Shown: one piece after another, positions 1 through 7,111 of the stretch
Layout of the letters: each line of letters begins with the position of its first letter
Position numbering within the stretch: the stretch's first letter is position 1
Notes under the pieces: model-generated
Seen by the model: only the letters and a program-made list of their open reading frames with translations
What the model was told of the DNA's origin: nothing
Database searches by the model: none
NCBI GenBank assembly: GCA_947488485.1
Contig: CANKZO010000031.1
Span: 1-18,575 of the forward strand
Reading direction: 5' to 3'
Length of the DNA stretch: 18,575 nt
Source of the DNA: Opitutia bacterium
GTDB lineage: Bacteria; Verrucomicrobiota; Verrucomicrobiae; Opitutales; UBA953
Position numbers and translations under genes: made by a program

Positions 1-1228
1 AGCGCAGGCGTTCCTCGAAGCGTTCGTAGCCGCGGTCGAGGTGGTAGAGGCGTTGGACCCACGTCTCGCCCTTGGCGATCAGCGCGGCGAGAATCAAGGC
101 GGCGGAGGCGCGGAGATCGGAGGCCATCACCGGCGCGCCGGAGAGCGGGCGGTCGCCATAGATCGCGGCCGTGGCGCCATCGATGGCGATCTCGGCGCCC
201 ATGCGCTGGAGTTCGGCGGCGTGCATGAAGCGGGCCGGGTAGATTTTCTCGGTCACCGTGCTACGTCCGTCGACGAGGAGCTGGAGGGCCATGAACTGCG
301 CCTGCAGGTCCGTCGGGAAGCCTGGGTAGGGTTCGGTGATGATCTCGATGGCGTGCGTTGGCTTGCCGTGGGCGCGGATGAAGTCGGGGCCAGTCTCGAC
401 CTGGACGCCCGCTTCACGAAGCTTGTCGAGAAAGGCCGTGAGGTGCGCCGGGTCGCAGTGCGTCACCGTGACGTCGCCGCCCGTGATGGCGCCAGCGACA
501 AGATAGGTGCCGGCTTCGATGCGGTCGGCAATGACCGTATGGTCGCAGCCGTGGAGCGTGGCGACGCCTTCGACTTCGATGATGCCCGTGCCTTGGCCGC
601 TGATCTTGGCGCCCATTTTGATGAGCATGGTGCAGAGATCGACGACCTCCGGTTCGCGGGCGGCGCATTCGATGCGCGTGACGCCGGGCGTGAGGGTGGC
701 GGCCATCACGATATTAGCGGTGCCGAGGACTGTGCTGCCCATCGGGCCGCCCATGAAGACCATGTCACCACGGGCGCGGGAGGCGTCGACTTGGACGAGG
801 CCGGCTTCGACCGTGACGATGCAACCGAGGGCTTCGAGGCCTTTCAGGTGAAGGTCGATGGGGCGGGGGCCGATGACGCAGCCGCCGGGGATGGCCATCT
901 CCGCTTGGCGGAGGCGACCGACGAGCGAGCCCAGTAGGCAGACCGACGCGCGCATCTTGCGGACGAGATCGTAGGGCGTGCGGTGCGAGACCTGTTCGGC
1001 GCGAATCGTCCAGACGCCGGGCTCCGGGTTGGCGACGACGGCGCCTTGATGGCCGAGGATCTCGGCCATGTAGCGGACATCGCTGAGGTCGGGCACATTG
1101 CGCAATGTCACCGTCTCGCCCGTGAGGAGCGAAGCGGCGAGCAAGGGCAGCGAAGCGTTCTTCGAACCGGCGGCGCGGACCGTTCCTTTCAGCACGTGAC
1201 CACCGCGGATGCGCGCGACCTGGAGCAT
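1..1228 (-). CDS. murA: UDP-N-acetylglucosamine 1-carboxyvinyltransferase (partial, C-terminus beyond left edge)
   Basis: MurA transfers the enolpyruvyl group of PEP to UDP-GlcNAc, the first committed cytoplasmic step of peptidoglycan synthesis. Translating from the ATG at 1228 gives 409 codons before the window ends. Near the N-terminus is GSKNASLP, carrying the Lys-Asn pair that binds substrate. Further on, MAIPGGCVIGPRPIDLHL contains the catalytic, fosfomycin-reactive Cys. The last visible residues, YHLDRGYERFEERLR, match the end of the family, so only about ten residues should be missing. The gene lies 45 bp downstream of the arginine-rich protein gene, and a terminator-like hairpin fills that gap. 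There is no Shine-Dalgarno before the start. The identification is firm; the transcription arrangement is inferred. Confidence 0.96.
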   Translation of the reverse strand, partial: MLQVARIRGGHVLKGTVRAAGSKNASLPLLAASLLTGETVTLRNVPDLSDVRYMAEILGHQGAVVANPEPGVWTIRAEQVSHRTPYDLVRKMRASVCLLGSLVGRLRQAEMAIPGGCVIGPRPIDLHLKGLEALGCIVTVEAGLVQVDASRARGDMVFMGGPMGSTVLGTANIVMAATLTPGVTRIECAAREPEVVDLCTMLIKMGAKISGQGTGIIEVEGVATLHGCDHTVIADRIEAGTYLVAGAITGGDVTVTHCDPAHLTAFLDKLREAGVQVETGPDFIRAHGKPTHAIEIITEPYPGFPTDLQAQFMALQLLVDGRSTVTEKIYPARFMHAAELQRMGAEIAIDGATAAIYGDRPLSGAPVMASDLRASAALILAALIAKGETWVQRLYHLDRGYERFEERLR

Positions 1229-1234
1229 GTCGGG

Positions 1235-1266
1235 TAAAAGAAGCGGGGGCGCCGATTGGCGCCCCC
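1235..1266 (-). terminator. Terminator-like hairpin between the arginine-rich gene and murA
   Basis: A perfect 9-bp GC-rich inverted repeat (1245-1253 pairing with 1258-1266) has a 4-base loop. On the minus strand it is followed by GCTTCTTTTACC, an imperfect U-tract. It lies just after the stop at 1274 and ends 16 bases before the murA start. It could terminate the upstream gene, partly attenuate murA, or stabilise the upstream mRNA 3' end. Confidence 0.65.
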
Positions 1267-1273
1267 GTTATGT

Positions 1274-2248
1274 TCAGCCTTCGCGAGGACCGCTGCGAGG
1301 ACCGCGGTCGCCGCGGAATTCACCGCGACCTCCACGGGAGCCATCACGGGAACCTTCACGACCCCCGCGGGAACCATCACGGGAACCGCCGCGGAATTCG
1401 CCGCGACCACGTCCACCGCGTTGACCGCGATCAGAGCGTTCGCCGCGGTGTTCGCCGCGAGGCTGCTGGGTGCGGGCGGAAGGAACGAAGACGGCCTTGG
1501 TAGGCACGCCGAACAGGGTGGCGAGCTTGCGCTTCAGCGAGGCCCAGAAGCCGATGGGGGCCTGGACCGGGATGACGACGGGCTCAATCTGGATACGCGG
1601 ACGGTCTTCACGACGCGGGCGGTCTTCACGACGAGGACCACGGTCGCCTTCAGGGCGCGGGCCACGGTCGCCTTCACGACGAGGACCACGGTCGCCTTCG
1701 GCGCGCGGCTCACGGCGAGGACCACGATCGCCTTCGGCGCGAGGTTCACGACGCGGGCGGTCGCCCTGCGGGATGCCGGGCTGGCGGCCTTCTTCGGTGA
1801 AGCCTTCGGGGCGACGTTCACGCGGTTCGCGACGGGGACCAGGCTCGCCTTCGGCGCGCGGTTCACGACGTTCACGCGGTTCACGCTGCTCGCGCTGTTC
1901 CGGGGCGGACGACTGGGCGCGATCGCCCGAGAGGTTCTCGGTCAGCTGAGACGGGTCTTCGACGACACCGCAGGTTGGGCGGGCAGCCTGACCATTGGCG
2001 GCCGACGGAGCGGCGCCACGGGGCGTACCACGGCGACCGAATTGCTTCGGCGTCGTGATGGTGCCGGGCTTGGCGGCGGGTTCGGACGAGGCCCCGATCA
2101 CGGAGAGCGGAGGGAGTTCCGCGTGGGCGGACTCCAGCTTGGCTTCGTTGAGGCGGGGTGCGGGGGTGCGGACTTCATTGGCGCCTGCGTCCGCGGCGGG
2201 CTGGTGGGGGGAGACTGGCTCCTGGCCCTGGGTTTCTTCTTGGCTCAT
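1274..2248 (-). CDS. Arginine/RGG-rich low-complexity protein with a central amphipathic helix, function unknown
   Basis: I do not recognise a named family. The 324-residue product has four parts. Residues 1-110 are Ala/Pro/Glu-rich and probably disordered. Residues 118-218 are degenerate repeats built on GDRGPRRE and EPRAE. Residues 232-247 (IGFWASLKRKLATLFG) would form an amphipathic helix with F, W, L, L, L, F on one face and K, R, K on the other. Residues 264-324 are Arg/Gly-rich with RGG and GSRDGSRGG motifs. RGG and Arg-rich tracts commonly bind RNA. The helix recalls the membrane-targeting segment of E. coli RNase E. The gene lies on the same strand as rny, 193 bp downstream of it, and just before murA. 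A role in RNA binding or RNA decay at the membrane is inference. The opposite strand is also open (1256-2404), but its product is only the antisense of these repeats. Confidence 0.8.
   Translation of the reverse strand: MSQEETQGQEPVSPHQPAADAGANEVRTPAPRLNEAKLESAHAELPPLSVIGASSEPAAKPGTITTPKQFGRRGTPRGAAPSAANGQAARPTCGVVEDPSQLTENLSGDRAQSSAPEQREQREPRERREPRAEGEPGPRREPRERRPEGFTEEGRQPGIPQGDRPRREPRAEGDRGPRREPRAEGDRGPRREGDRGPRPEGDRGPRREDRPRREDRPRIQIEPVVIPVQAPIGFWASLKRKLATLFGVPTKAVFVPSARTQQPRGEHRGERSDRGQRGGRGRGEFRGGSRDGSRGGREGSRDGSRGGRGEFRGDRGPRSGPREG
1595..1897 (-). repeat. Degenerate in-frame tandem repeats coding Arg-rich octamers
   Basis: This is the middle of the arginine-rich gene (residues 118-218). 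Short direct repeats on the plus strand, such as GAGGACCACGGTCGCCTT, recur with few changes. They encode variants of GDRGPRRE and EPRAE. Units stay in multiples of three, so gains or losses would keep the frame. Confidence 0.75.
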
Positions 2249-2376
2249 GTTGCTTATGTTGGGGCGGCCTTCGTTGTGGCCGACCGGATGATGCGGCCGT
2301 TCCGTTGTGGAGCGGCGACGCGGTTTGTCGGACCCTTGGTGACGGAGGACGAACCTCCTTGGGGTGCCGAAATGAC

Positions 2377-2393
2377 CCGGGAGAGACTCCCGG
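2377..2393 (-). terminator. Weak hairpin downstream of rny
   Basis: CCGGGAG-AGA-CTCCCGG is a perfect 7-bp stem with a 3-base loop, 49 bp past the rny stop. On the minus strand it is followed by GTCATTTCGG, which has no real U-run. It may be a weak terminator, an mRNA-end stabiliser or leader structure for the arginine-rich gene. Confidence 0.35.
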
Positions 2394-2398
2394 AACCC

Positions 2399-2436
2399 TT
2401 GTGAATAACTACCCCCTCTTGCTTAACAACAAGAAA
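2399..2436 (-). promoter_or_regulatory. AT-rich patch, possible promoter for the arginine-rich gene
   Basis: Immediately after rny, base composition falls sharply. On the minus strand it reads TTGTTG, then a G-rich spacer, then TAGTTATT. Match to a sigma-70 consensus is poor. The patch is reported because it is the only AT-rich stretch in the 193-bp gap between rny and the next gene on that strand. Confidence 0.25.
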
Positions 2437-2441
2437 GTCCC

Positions 2442-3878
2442 TCAGCGGGCCTCTTCTGTGAACCTTTGTTCACGAATCAGCACGATCTTGACGGTTCCTT
2501 GATAGGAAAGGGTCTCCTCCACCTTCAGGCGGAGGCGGCGGGCGAGTTCGGTCGCCCCGAAGTCGTCGACCTTGCCTGGGTCTACGATGACCCGGAGCTC
2601 GCGGCCGGACTGGAAGGCGTAGGCCTCCCGGACGCCATCGAAGGCGAGGGCGACCTCCTCCAGGAGACGGACGCGCTGGGCGTAGGACTCGAGGGTGGAG
2701 GAGCGGGCGCCGGGGCGGGAGCCGGAGGCGGCGTCGGCGATCATCACCAGCGGAGCGTAGAGGCTTTCGGCCGGAACCTCGCGGTGGTGCGCGGCGACGG
2801 CGTTCACGACGCGAAGATCTTCGCCCAAGCGGCGGAGCAGGGCGGCGCCGGCGAGCGCGTGGCTCGAGCCCGCTTCGGCTTCGATGGCCTTGCCGAGGTC
2901 GTGCAGCAGGCCGGCGCGTTTCGCGGGCACCGGGTCGATGCCGATCTCCGCGGCGAGCATCGCGCAGAGCTGGGCGACCTCGATGGAGTGCGCGAGCGTG
3001 TTCTGGTTGGAAGAGAGGCGGAAGTGCAGTCGGCCGAGCAGTTCTTCGACGGCCGCGTCCATGGGCGGCAGGCCGAGGTCGCGCACGGCGTCGCGGCCGA
3101 GGCGGCGGGCGTGCTTGACGACTTCGTCGCCCGCGAGGCGGACGCTGTCTTCGATGAGCGCCGGCGAGATGCGGCCGTCCTTGACGATGCGTTCCAGCGC
3201 GATGCGCGCGATCTCGCGGCGGACCGGGTCGAAGCAGGAAACCATCGCCAGGCCGGGGGTTTCGTCGATGAGCAGGGTCGCGCCGGTGATCTGTTCGAAG
3301 GTGCGGATGTTGCGGCCTTCGCGGCCGATCAGGCGGCCCTTCATGTCCTCATTCGGCAGCGAGACGGAGAGCGCCGTCGCGTCCTGCGTCGTGGAGGTCG
3401 TCAGGCGCTGCATCGCCGAGAGCAACGTGCGGCGGGCTTCGTCGTCGATGTCCTGTTCGACCTGGTCGAGCAGGCTGCGGCGGAGGTGCTGGGCTTCCTC
3501 GCCGTATTCCTCGCGGAGGTGGTCGAGGAGCAAGGCGCGGGCTTCCTCCGGCGTGACCTTGGCGAGACGTTGGAGTTCGCGGAGGAGGTGCTCGCGTTGG
3601 CGGGCGTTCTCGCGGGTGAGTTCGGCGGAGGCCACGGCCGCGGCTTCTGCGTCGGCCATGGCTCGCGCCGCCGTGCGGTGGACGTCCTCGGCTTGGGCAT
3701 GGAGTTCGGCCGCCTCGACGGTGGCCTCGCGGCGGGCGAGCTCGACTTCGGAGCGGAGCCGGGCCTCGCGGACGGCGCCGAGGGTGTTTTCCCGCCATTT
3801 CGCGACCGCATAGGCCACGATGGCTCCGGAGGAGAACGCCACGGCGGCGAGGATGCTTTGGTCGGCTGCCACAGGCAT
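2442..3878 (-). CDS. rny: Ribonuclease Y
   Basis: RNase Y is a membrane-anchored endoribonuclease that starts mRNA decay. From the ATG at 3878 the product is 478 residues, slightly short of the usual ~520. It has an N-terminal membrane helix (about 9-27, ILAAVAFSSGAIVAYAVAKW) and a long charged coiled coil (about 30-160). A KH RNA-binding domain follows (about 168-230) with GRLIGREGRN carrying the GxxG loop. The HD domain has His in NTLAHSIE (about 297) and the HD pair in LLHDLGKA (326-327). The C-terminus GTVKIVLIRE fits the family. The reading frame stays open upstream to 4247, but that extension crosses rodA on the other strand and has no family similarity, so 3878 is the start. It is divergent from rodA, 114 bp away. 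No Shine-Dalgarno is seen. Confidence 0.96.
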   Translation of the reverse strand: MPVAADQSILAAVAFSSGAIVAYAVAKWRENTLGAVREARLRSEVELARREATVEAAELHAQAEDVHRTAARAMADAEAAAVASAELTRENARQREHLLRELQRLAKVTPEEARALLLDHLREEYGEEAQHLRRSLLDQVEQDIDDEARRTLLSAMQRLTTSTTQDATALSVSLPNEDMKGRLIGREGRNIRTFEQITGATLLIDETPGLAMVSCFDPVRREIARIALERIVKDGRISPALIEDSVRLAGDEVVKHARRLGRDAVRDLGLPPMDAAVEELLGRLHFRLSSNQNTLAHSIEVAQLCAMLAAEIGIDPVPAKRAGLLHDLGKAIEAEAGSSHALAGAALLRRLGEDLRVVNAVAAHHREVPAESLYAPLVMIADAASGSRPGARSSTLESYAQRVRLLEEVALAFDGVREAYAFQSGRELRVIVDPGKVDDFGATELARRLRLKVEETLSYQGTVKIVLIREQRFTEEAR

Positions 3879-3913
3879 GGTCGTCGCGAAAACCGGAGGT
3901 CCGGGGCCATACC

Positions 3914-3939
3914 CTTGCCGACCCGGCTCCTTCGGCAAG
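3914..3939. promoter_or_regulatory. Inverted repeat in the rny/rodA divergent intergenic region
   Basis: CTTGCCG (3914-3920) and CGGCAAG (3933-3939) form a perfect 7-bp inverted repeat with a 12-base centre, lying within the 114-bp gap between the two divergent starts. It could be an operator or leader hairpin for either gene. No clear -10/-35 pair was found around it. Confidence 0.25.
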
Positions 3940-3992
3940 CCCTTTCGGGAGGTTCGCCTTGCCTCGGAGCCTCGGGCGGGCTTCTTCAAGGC

Positions 3993-5327
3993 ATGTCCAG
4001 ACACCTTGACGATGAGCGGTCTTCGGCCGCGGTCTGGTGGGACAATTTCGCCAACTTCGCCTGGCGGACGGACTGGACTCAGGTGGTCATCATCCTGTTC
4101 CTCAGCACCCTCGGCATCGTCGCGATCCAGTCGGCCGGAAGCGCCCGGGAGTCGACGTTCTACCGCTCGCAGATCGTCTTCGTGGTCATCGGTTGGATCG
4201 CCTATTGGGCGGTTTCGGCCCTTGATTATCGACTCATCCAACGGCACGCCCGCCGCCTGTATCTCGGCACCATCCTGCTGCTCATCCCTGTCTCGCTCTG
4301 CGCGTTGGCCAAGACGAACCTCGGCGACTTCATCCGCAGCGTCAACGGGGCCCGTCGCTGGATGGATTTCGGGCCGTTCTCGATCCAGCCTTCCGAGTTC
4401 GCGAAGATCGGCGCGCTCGTCTTCCTGGCCGCGTTGCTGGCGCGCTCTCCGATCGGCTCCTTCCGGGCGACTTGGGGCACCGTGGCACGCGCCCTCGGGG
4501 TCGCCGCGGTCCCGTTTGTCTTGATTTTTGTGCAGCCGGACCTAGGTTCTGCGCTCATCTACCTGCCGCTTTCATTCATCCTGCTTTTCGTCGCCGGACT
4601 GACCACCAGGTTCTTCCTGGTGGCCGGAGTCGCCGCCGTCCTGCTGGTGGGTGTGGTGGCCGTCGATCTGACCGAATACGCGGCCAAGATCGACCAATAC
4701 GCGAAGGCCAATCCGCAGTCCAAGGACCCCGTGCGCGCGATCCGCGGCCAGCACGAAGCGGAGGCCTGGTTCTTCCTCCTGAAGGACTACCAGCGCGAGC
4801 GCATCCTCTCCTTCGTCGCCCCTGAGGTGATCGACCCCAAGGGTCTCGGCGTCACCTGGAACGTCAACCAGGCCGTCATCGCGGTCGGTCGCGGCGGCTT
4901 CCGCGGGCAGGGCGTCGGCAACGGCACGCAGGCCCGCTTCGGCTACCTGCCGGAAGCGGCGGCGCACAACGACTTCCTTTTTTCCGGGATGGCCGAGGAG
5001 ATCGGCTTCACCGGCGGTTTCCTGGTGATCGGTTCCTTCGTCCTGCTGTTCTGGCGCGTCGTGCGCACGGCGGCGCGGACGACGGATCGGTTCGGCTCTT
5101 TGTTGGCGATCGGCGCGGCGGTCGTGCTCGGCACGCACGTCGTGATCAACGTCGGCATGAACATCGACCTGATGCCCGTCACCGGGGTCCCCCTTCCTTT
5201 CCTTAGCTACGGAGGGTCTTTCGTACTCAGCTGTTTCCTGCTCCTTGGACTAGTCCAGAGCGTTCACCGGCATTCGTCCGGTGGCGGCGAAGACGGAGGC
5301 TCTCCGGCAACCGGCTTAACCGCCTGA
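3993..5327 (+). CDS. rodA: RodA, SEDS-family peptidoglycan glycosyltransferase
   Basis: RodA polymerises lipid II into glycan strands together with a class B PBP in the elongasome. The 444-residue product is a polytopic membrane protein starting MSRHLDDERSS. SEDS hallmarks appear in order: GARRWMDFGPFSIQPSEFAK, then VQPDLGSALIY with the conserved Asp of the family, then AAAHNDFLFSGMAEEIGF, and finally NIDLMPVTGVPLPFLSYGGS. It is longer than the usual ~370 residues. The additions are a cytosolic N-terminus of about 30 residues and an extended loop before the IAVGRGGFRGQG segment. RodA rather than FtsW is preferred because the region lacks division genes, but the two families are close. The open frame extends far upstream across rny as antisense; the ATG at 3993 is the first sensible start. 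The stop is 5 bp before the RNase E/G gene, so translational coupling is likely. Confidence 0.9.
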   Translation: MSRHLDDERSSAAVWWDNFANFAWRTDWTQVVIILFLSTLGIVAIQSAGSARESTFYRSQIVFVVIGWIAYWAVSALDYRLIQRHARRLYLGTILLLIPVSLCALAKTNLGDFIRSVNGARRWMDFGPFSIQPSEFAKIGALVFLAALLARSPIGSFRATWGTVARALGVAAVPFVLIFVQPDLGSALIYLPLSFILLFVAGLTTRFFLVAGVAAVLLVGVVAVDLTEYAAKIDQYAKANPQSKDPVRAIRGQHEAEAWFFLLKDYQRERILSFVAPEVIDPKGLGVTWNVNQAVIAVGRGGFRGQGVGNGTQARFGYLPEAAAHNDFLFSGMAEEIGFTGGFLVIGSFVLLFWRVVRTAARTTDRFGSLLAIGAAVVLGTHVVINVGMNIDLMPVTGVPLPFLSYGGSFVLSCFLLLGLVQSVHRHSSGGGEDGGSPATGLTA

Positions 5328-5332
5328 CCGAG

Positions 5333-7057
5333 ATGCCCGAAAATACCGAACCCGAAGATATCAACGACGAGCTGCCTGAAGAGGGCGGCGAACAGACCTC
5401 CCCGATCGACCAGCGCCAGCTGGCCGACGAGGCGGCCAAGCGGCGCAAGGAGCTCCCGTTGCTCCAGCGCATCGTGAAGCACTTCTCCAAGGACCGCGCG
5501 GTCTACCGCGAGCTCGTGATCAACGCCGAGACCCTCGAGAAGCGCGTCGCGCTCCTCACCAACGGCGTCCTCGACAAGTTCGAGATCGAGCACAAGGGCG
5601 AGAACCGCATGGTCGGCGCGATCTTCAAGGGCCGCGTCCAGAACCTCGAGGGCGGGCTCAAGGCCGCCTTCGTCGACATCGGCCAGCCGAAGAACGCGTT
5701 CCTGCACTACTGGGACATGCTCCCGGCCGCCAACGACTCGCAGGTCGAGTTCATCCGCGACAACGAGTCCGCTGAGCAGAAGCAGCGCAAGGCCCGCTAC
5801 CAGGCCAAGGACATCCCGCAGCTCTTCCCGGCCGGCTCCGACATCGTGATCCAGGTCGTCAAGGACCAGATCGGCACCAAGGGCCCCCGCTCGACCACCA
5901 ACATCGCGCTCCCGGGTCGTTACCTGGTGCTGATGCCGTTCAGCGGCGCGTGCGGCGTCTCCCGCAAGATCGAGGAGTCGTCCGAACGCGAACGCCTGAA
6001 GGACATCCTCCGTTCGCTCACCATCCCGGAAGGCATGGGCGTCATCATCCGCACCGCCGGCGAAGGCAAGCAGGCCCGCTGGTTCGTCCGTGACCTGCAC
6101 ATGCTGCTCAAGCGCTGGCAGGCCATCGTCGAGAAGATCAACGCCCCGGACCGCAAGCCCGTCCTCCTCTACCAGGAGCCCGGCCTGATCGAACGCACCG
6201 TCCGCGACTTCCTCACCGAGGAGGTCGACCGCATCCTCGTCGACAACCCGGAGGACTTCAAGCTGGTGCAGGACCTCGTCGGCGAAGTGTCGCCGCGTTC
6301 CCGTTCCCGCGTCGAGCTGTACGCCGACCCCATCCCGGTCTTCGAGCGCTATAACATCGAACGCCAGATCGAGCAGCTCTTCCAGCGCCGCGTCCCGCTC
6401 CCGAGCGGCGGCGAGATCGTCATCGACGAGACCGAGGCCCTCACGGCCATCGACGTCAACACCGGCGGCCATCGCGGCAAGGACGGCGCCAAGGACGGCA
6501 ACTTCATCACCCAGGCCAACCTCGAGGCCGTCACCGAGGCGGCCCGCCAGATCAAGCTGCGCAACCTCGGCGGCCTCATCATGATCGACACCATCGACAT
6601 GAAGAACCCGAAGGACCGGAAGAAGGTCTTCGAGGCTCTCCGCGACGCCATGGAGGACGATCGCGCCAAGCACCAGATCCTGCCGATCTCCGCGCTGGGC
6701 GTGCTCCAGATGACGCGCCAGCGCCATACGGAGTCGAATACGACCTCGATGTACACGGCGTGCCCGCATTGTCAGGGCCGCGGTATCGTCAAGAACCCCC
6801 GCACGGTCTCCGTCGAGATCCAGCGCAAGCTCCTCAGCGTCATCCGCCGCCTCCGCGAAGCCACCAGCCCCGACAAGGAGCTGGAGATCAATATCCTGCT
6901 CCACCCCGTCAACCTCGAGCGCATCATCACCGAGGACCGCGAGTTCTTCCGTGACCTGATGAAGTCCTGCAAGGTCCGCCTCGGCACCAAGCCCGATCCG
7001 ACCTACAGCATCGAAGCGTTCAAGCTCTTCGACGGCGCCGGCAAGGAACTGCGCTAA
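5333..7057 (+). CDS. rng: Ribonuclease E/G family endoribonuclease
   Basis: This protein cleaves single-stranded AU-rich RNA in mRNA decay and rRNA processing. It has 574 residues. An acidic N-terminal extension of about 35 residues is followed by an S1 region (about 75-200, with VGAIFKGRVQNLEGGLKAAFVDIG). The catalytic DNase I-like part has metal-binding aspartates in ALTAIDVNTGG (D374) and in LIMIDTIDM (D419, D422). The Zn-link motif is CPHCQGRG (C477, C480), and a small domain closes the protein. It resembles RNase G or a minimal RNase E: the long C-terminal arginine-rich scaffold of E. coli RNase E is absent. It overlaps no neighbour, starts 5 bp after rodA, and ends at a strong terminator. 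The rne symbol would be equally defensible. Confidence 0.93.
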   Translation: MPENTEPEDINDELPEEGGEQTSPIDQRQLADEAAKRRKELPLLQRIVKHFSKDRAVYRELVINAETLEKRVALLTNGVLDKFEIEHKGENRMVGAIFKGRVQNLEGGLKAAFVDIGQPKNAFLHYWDMLPAANDSQVEFIRDNESAEQKQRKARYQAKDIPQLFPAGSDIVIQVVKDQIGTKGPRSTTNIALPGRYLVLMPFSGACGVSRKIEESSERERLKDILRSLTIPEGMGVIIRTAGEGKQARWFVRDLHMLLKRWQAIVEKINAPDRKPVLLYQEPGLIERTVRDFLTEEVDRILVDNPEDFKLVQDLVGEVSPRSRSRVELYADPIPVFERYNIERQIEQLFQRRVPLPSGGEIVIDETEALTAIDVNTGGHRGKDGAKDGNFITQANLEAVTEAARQIKLRNLGGLIMIDTIDMKNPKDRKKVFEALRDAMEDDRAKHQILPISALGVLQMTRQRHTESNTTSMYTACPHCQGRGIVKNPRTVSVEIQRKLLSVIRRLREATSPDKELEINILLHPVNLERIITEDREFFRDLMKSCKVRLGTKPDPTYSIEAFKLFDGAGKELR

Positions 7058-7078
7058 GCGTTCCGGCCGACTGTCTGC

Positions 7079-7110
7079 AAGGCCTCTGGGTTCGCCCGGG
7101 GGCCTTTTTG
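7079..7110 (+). terminator. Intrinsic terminator after rodA-rng
   Basis: A 12-bp stem (7079-7090 with 7095-7100 and 7101-7106, two G-U pairs) is capped by a TTCG tetraloop and followed by TTTTTGTTT. It sits 21 bp past the RNase E/G stop. It lies just past the stop of the convergent ATPase gene (7112), so it may also serve that strand. Confidence 0.9.
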
Positions 7111-7111
7111 T

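Noticed and set aside
1595..1897. CRISPR-like array from the repeated units
   Set aside because: Units are short, contiguous, degenerate and lie in frame within a coding region; no spacers.
1256..2404. 382-codon open frame on the plus strand opposite the arginine-rich gene
   Set aside because: Its Thr/Ala/Phe-rich repeats are only the complement of the arginine repeats, and it crosses the terminator and intergenic region. The minus frame has a coherent domain layout, though the low complexity makes this less certain than elsewhere.
2466..3992. Long upstream in-frame extension of rodA
   Set aside because: It runs antisense through all of rny; family similarity begins only after the ATG at 3993.
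3879..4247. N-terminal extension of RNase Y to 4247
   Set aside because: It is antisense to rodA, and the RNase Y membrane helix begins right after the Met at 3878.
5264..6904. 546-codon open frame on the minus strand opposite the RNase E/G gene
   Set aside because: It is antisense to a well-conserved RNase; its Asp/Glu/Leu/Val-rich product has no recognisable domain and arises from GC-biased codon positions.
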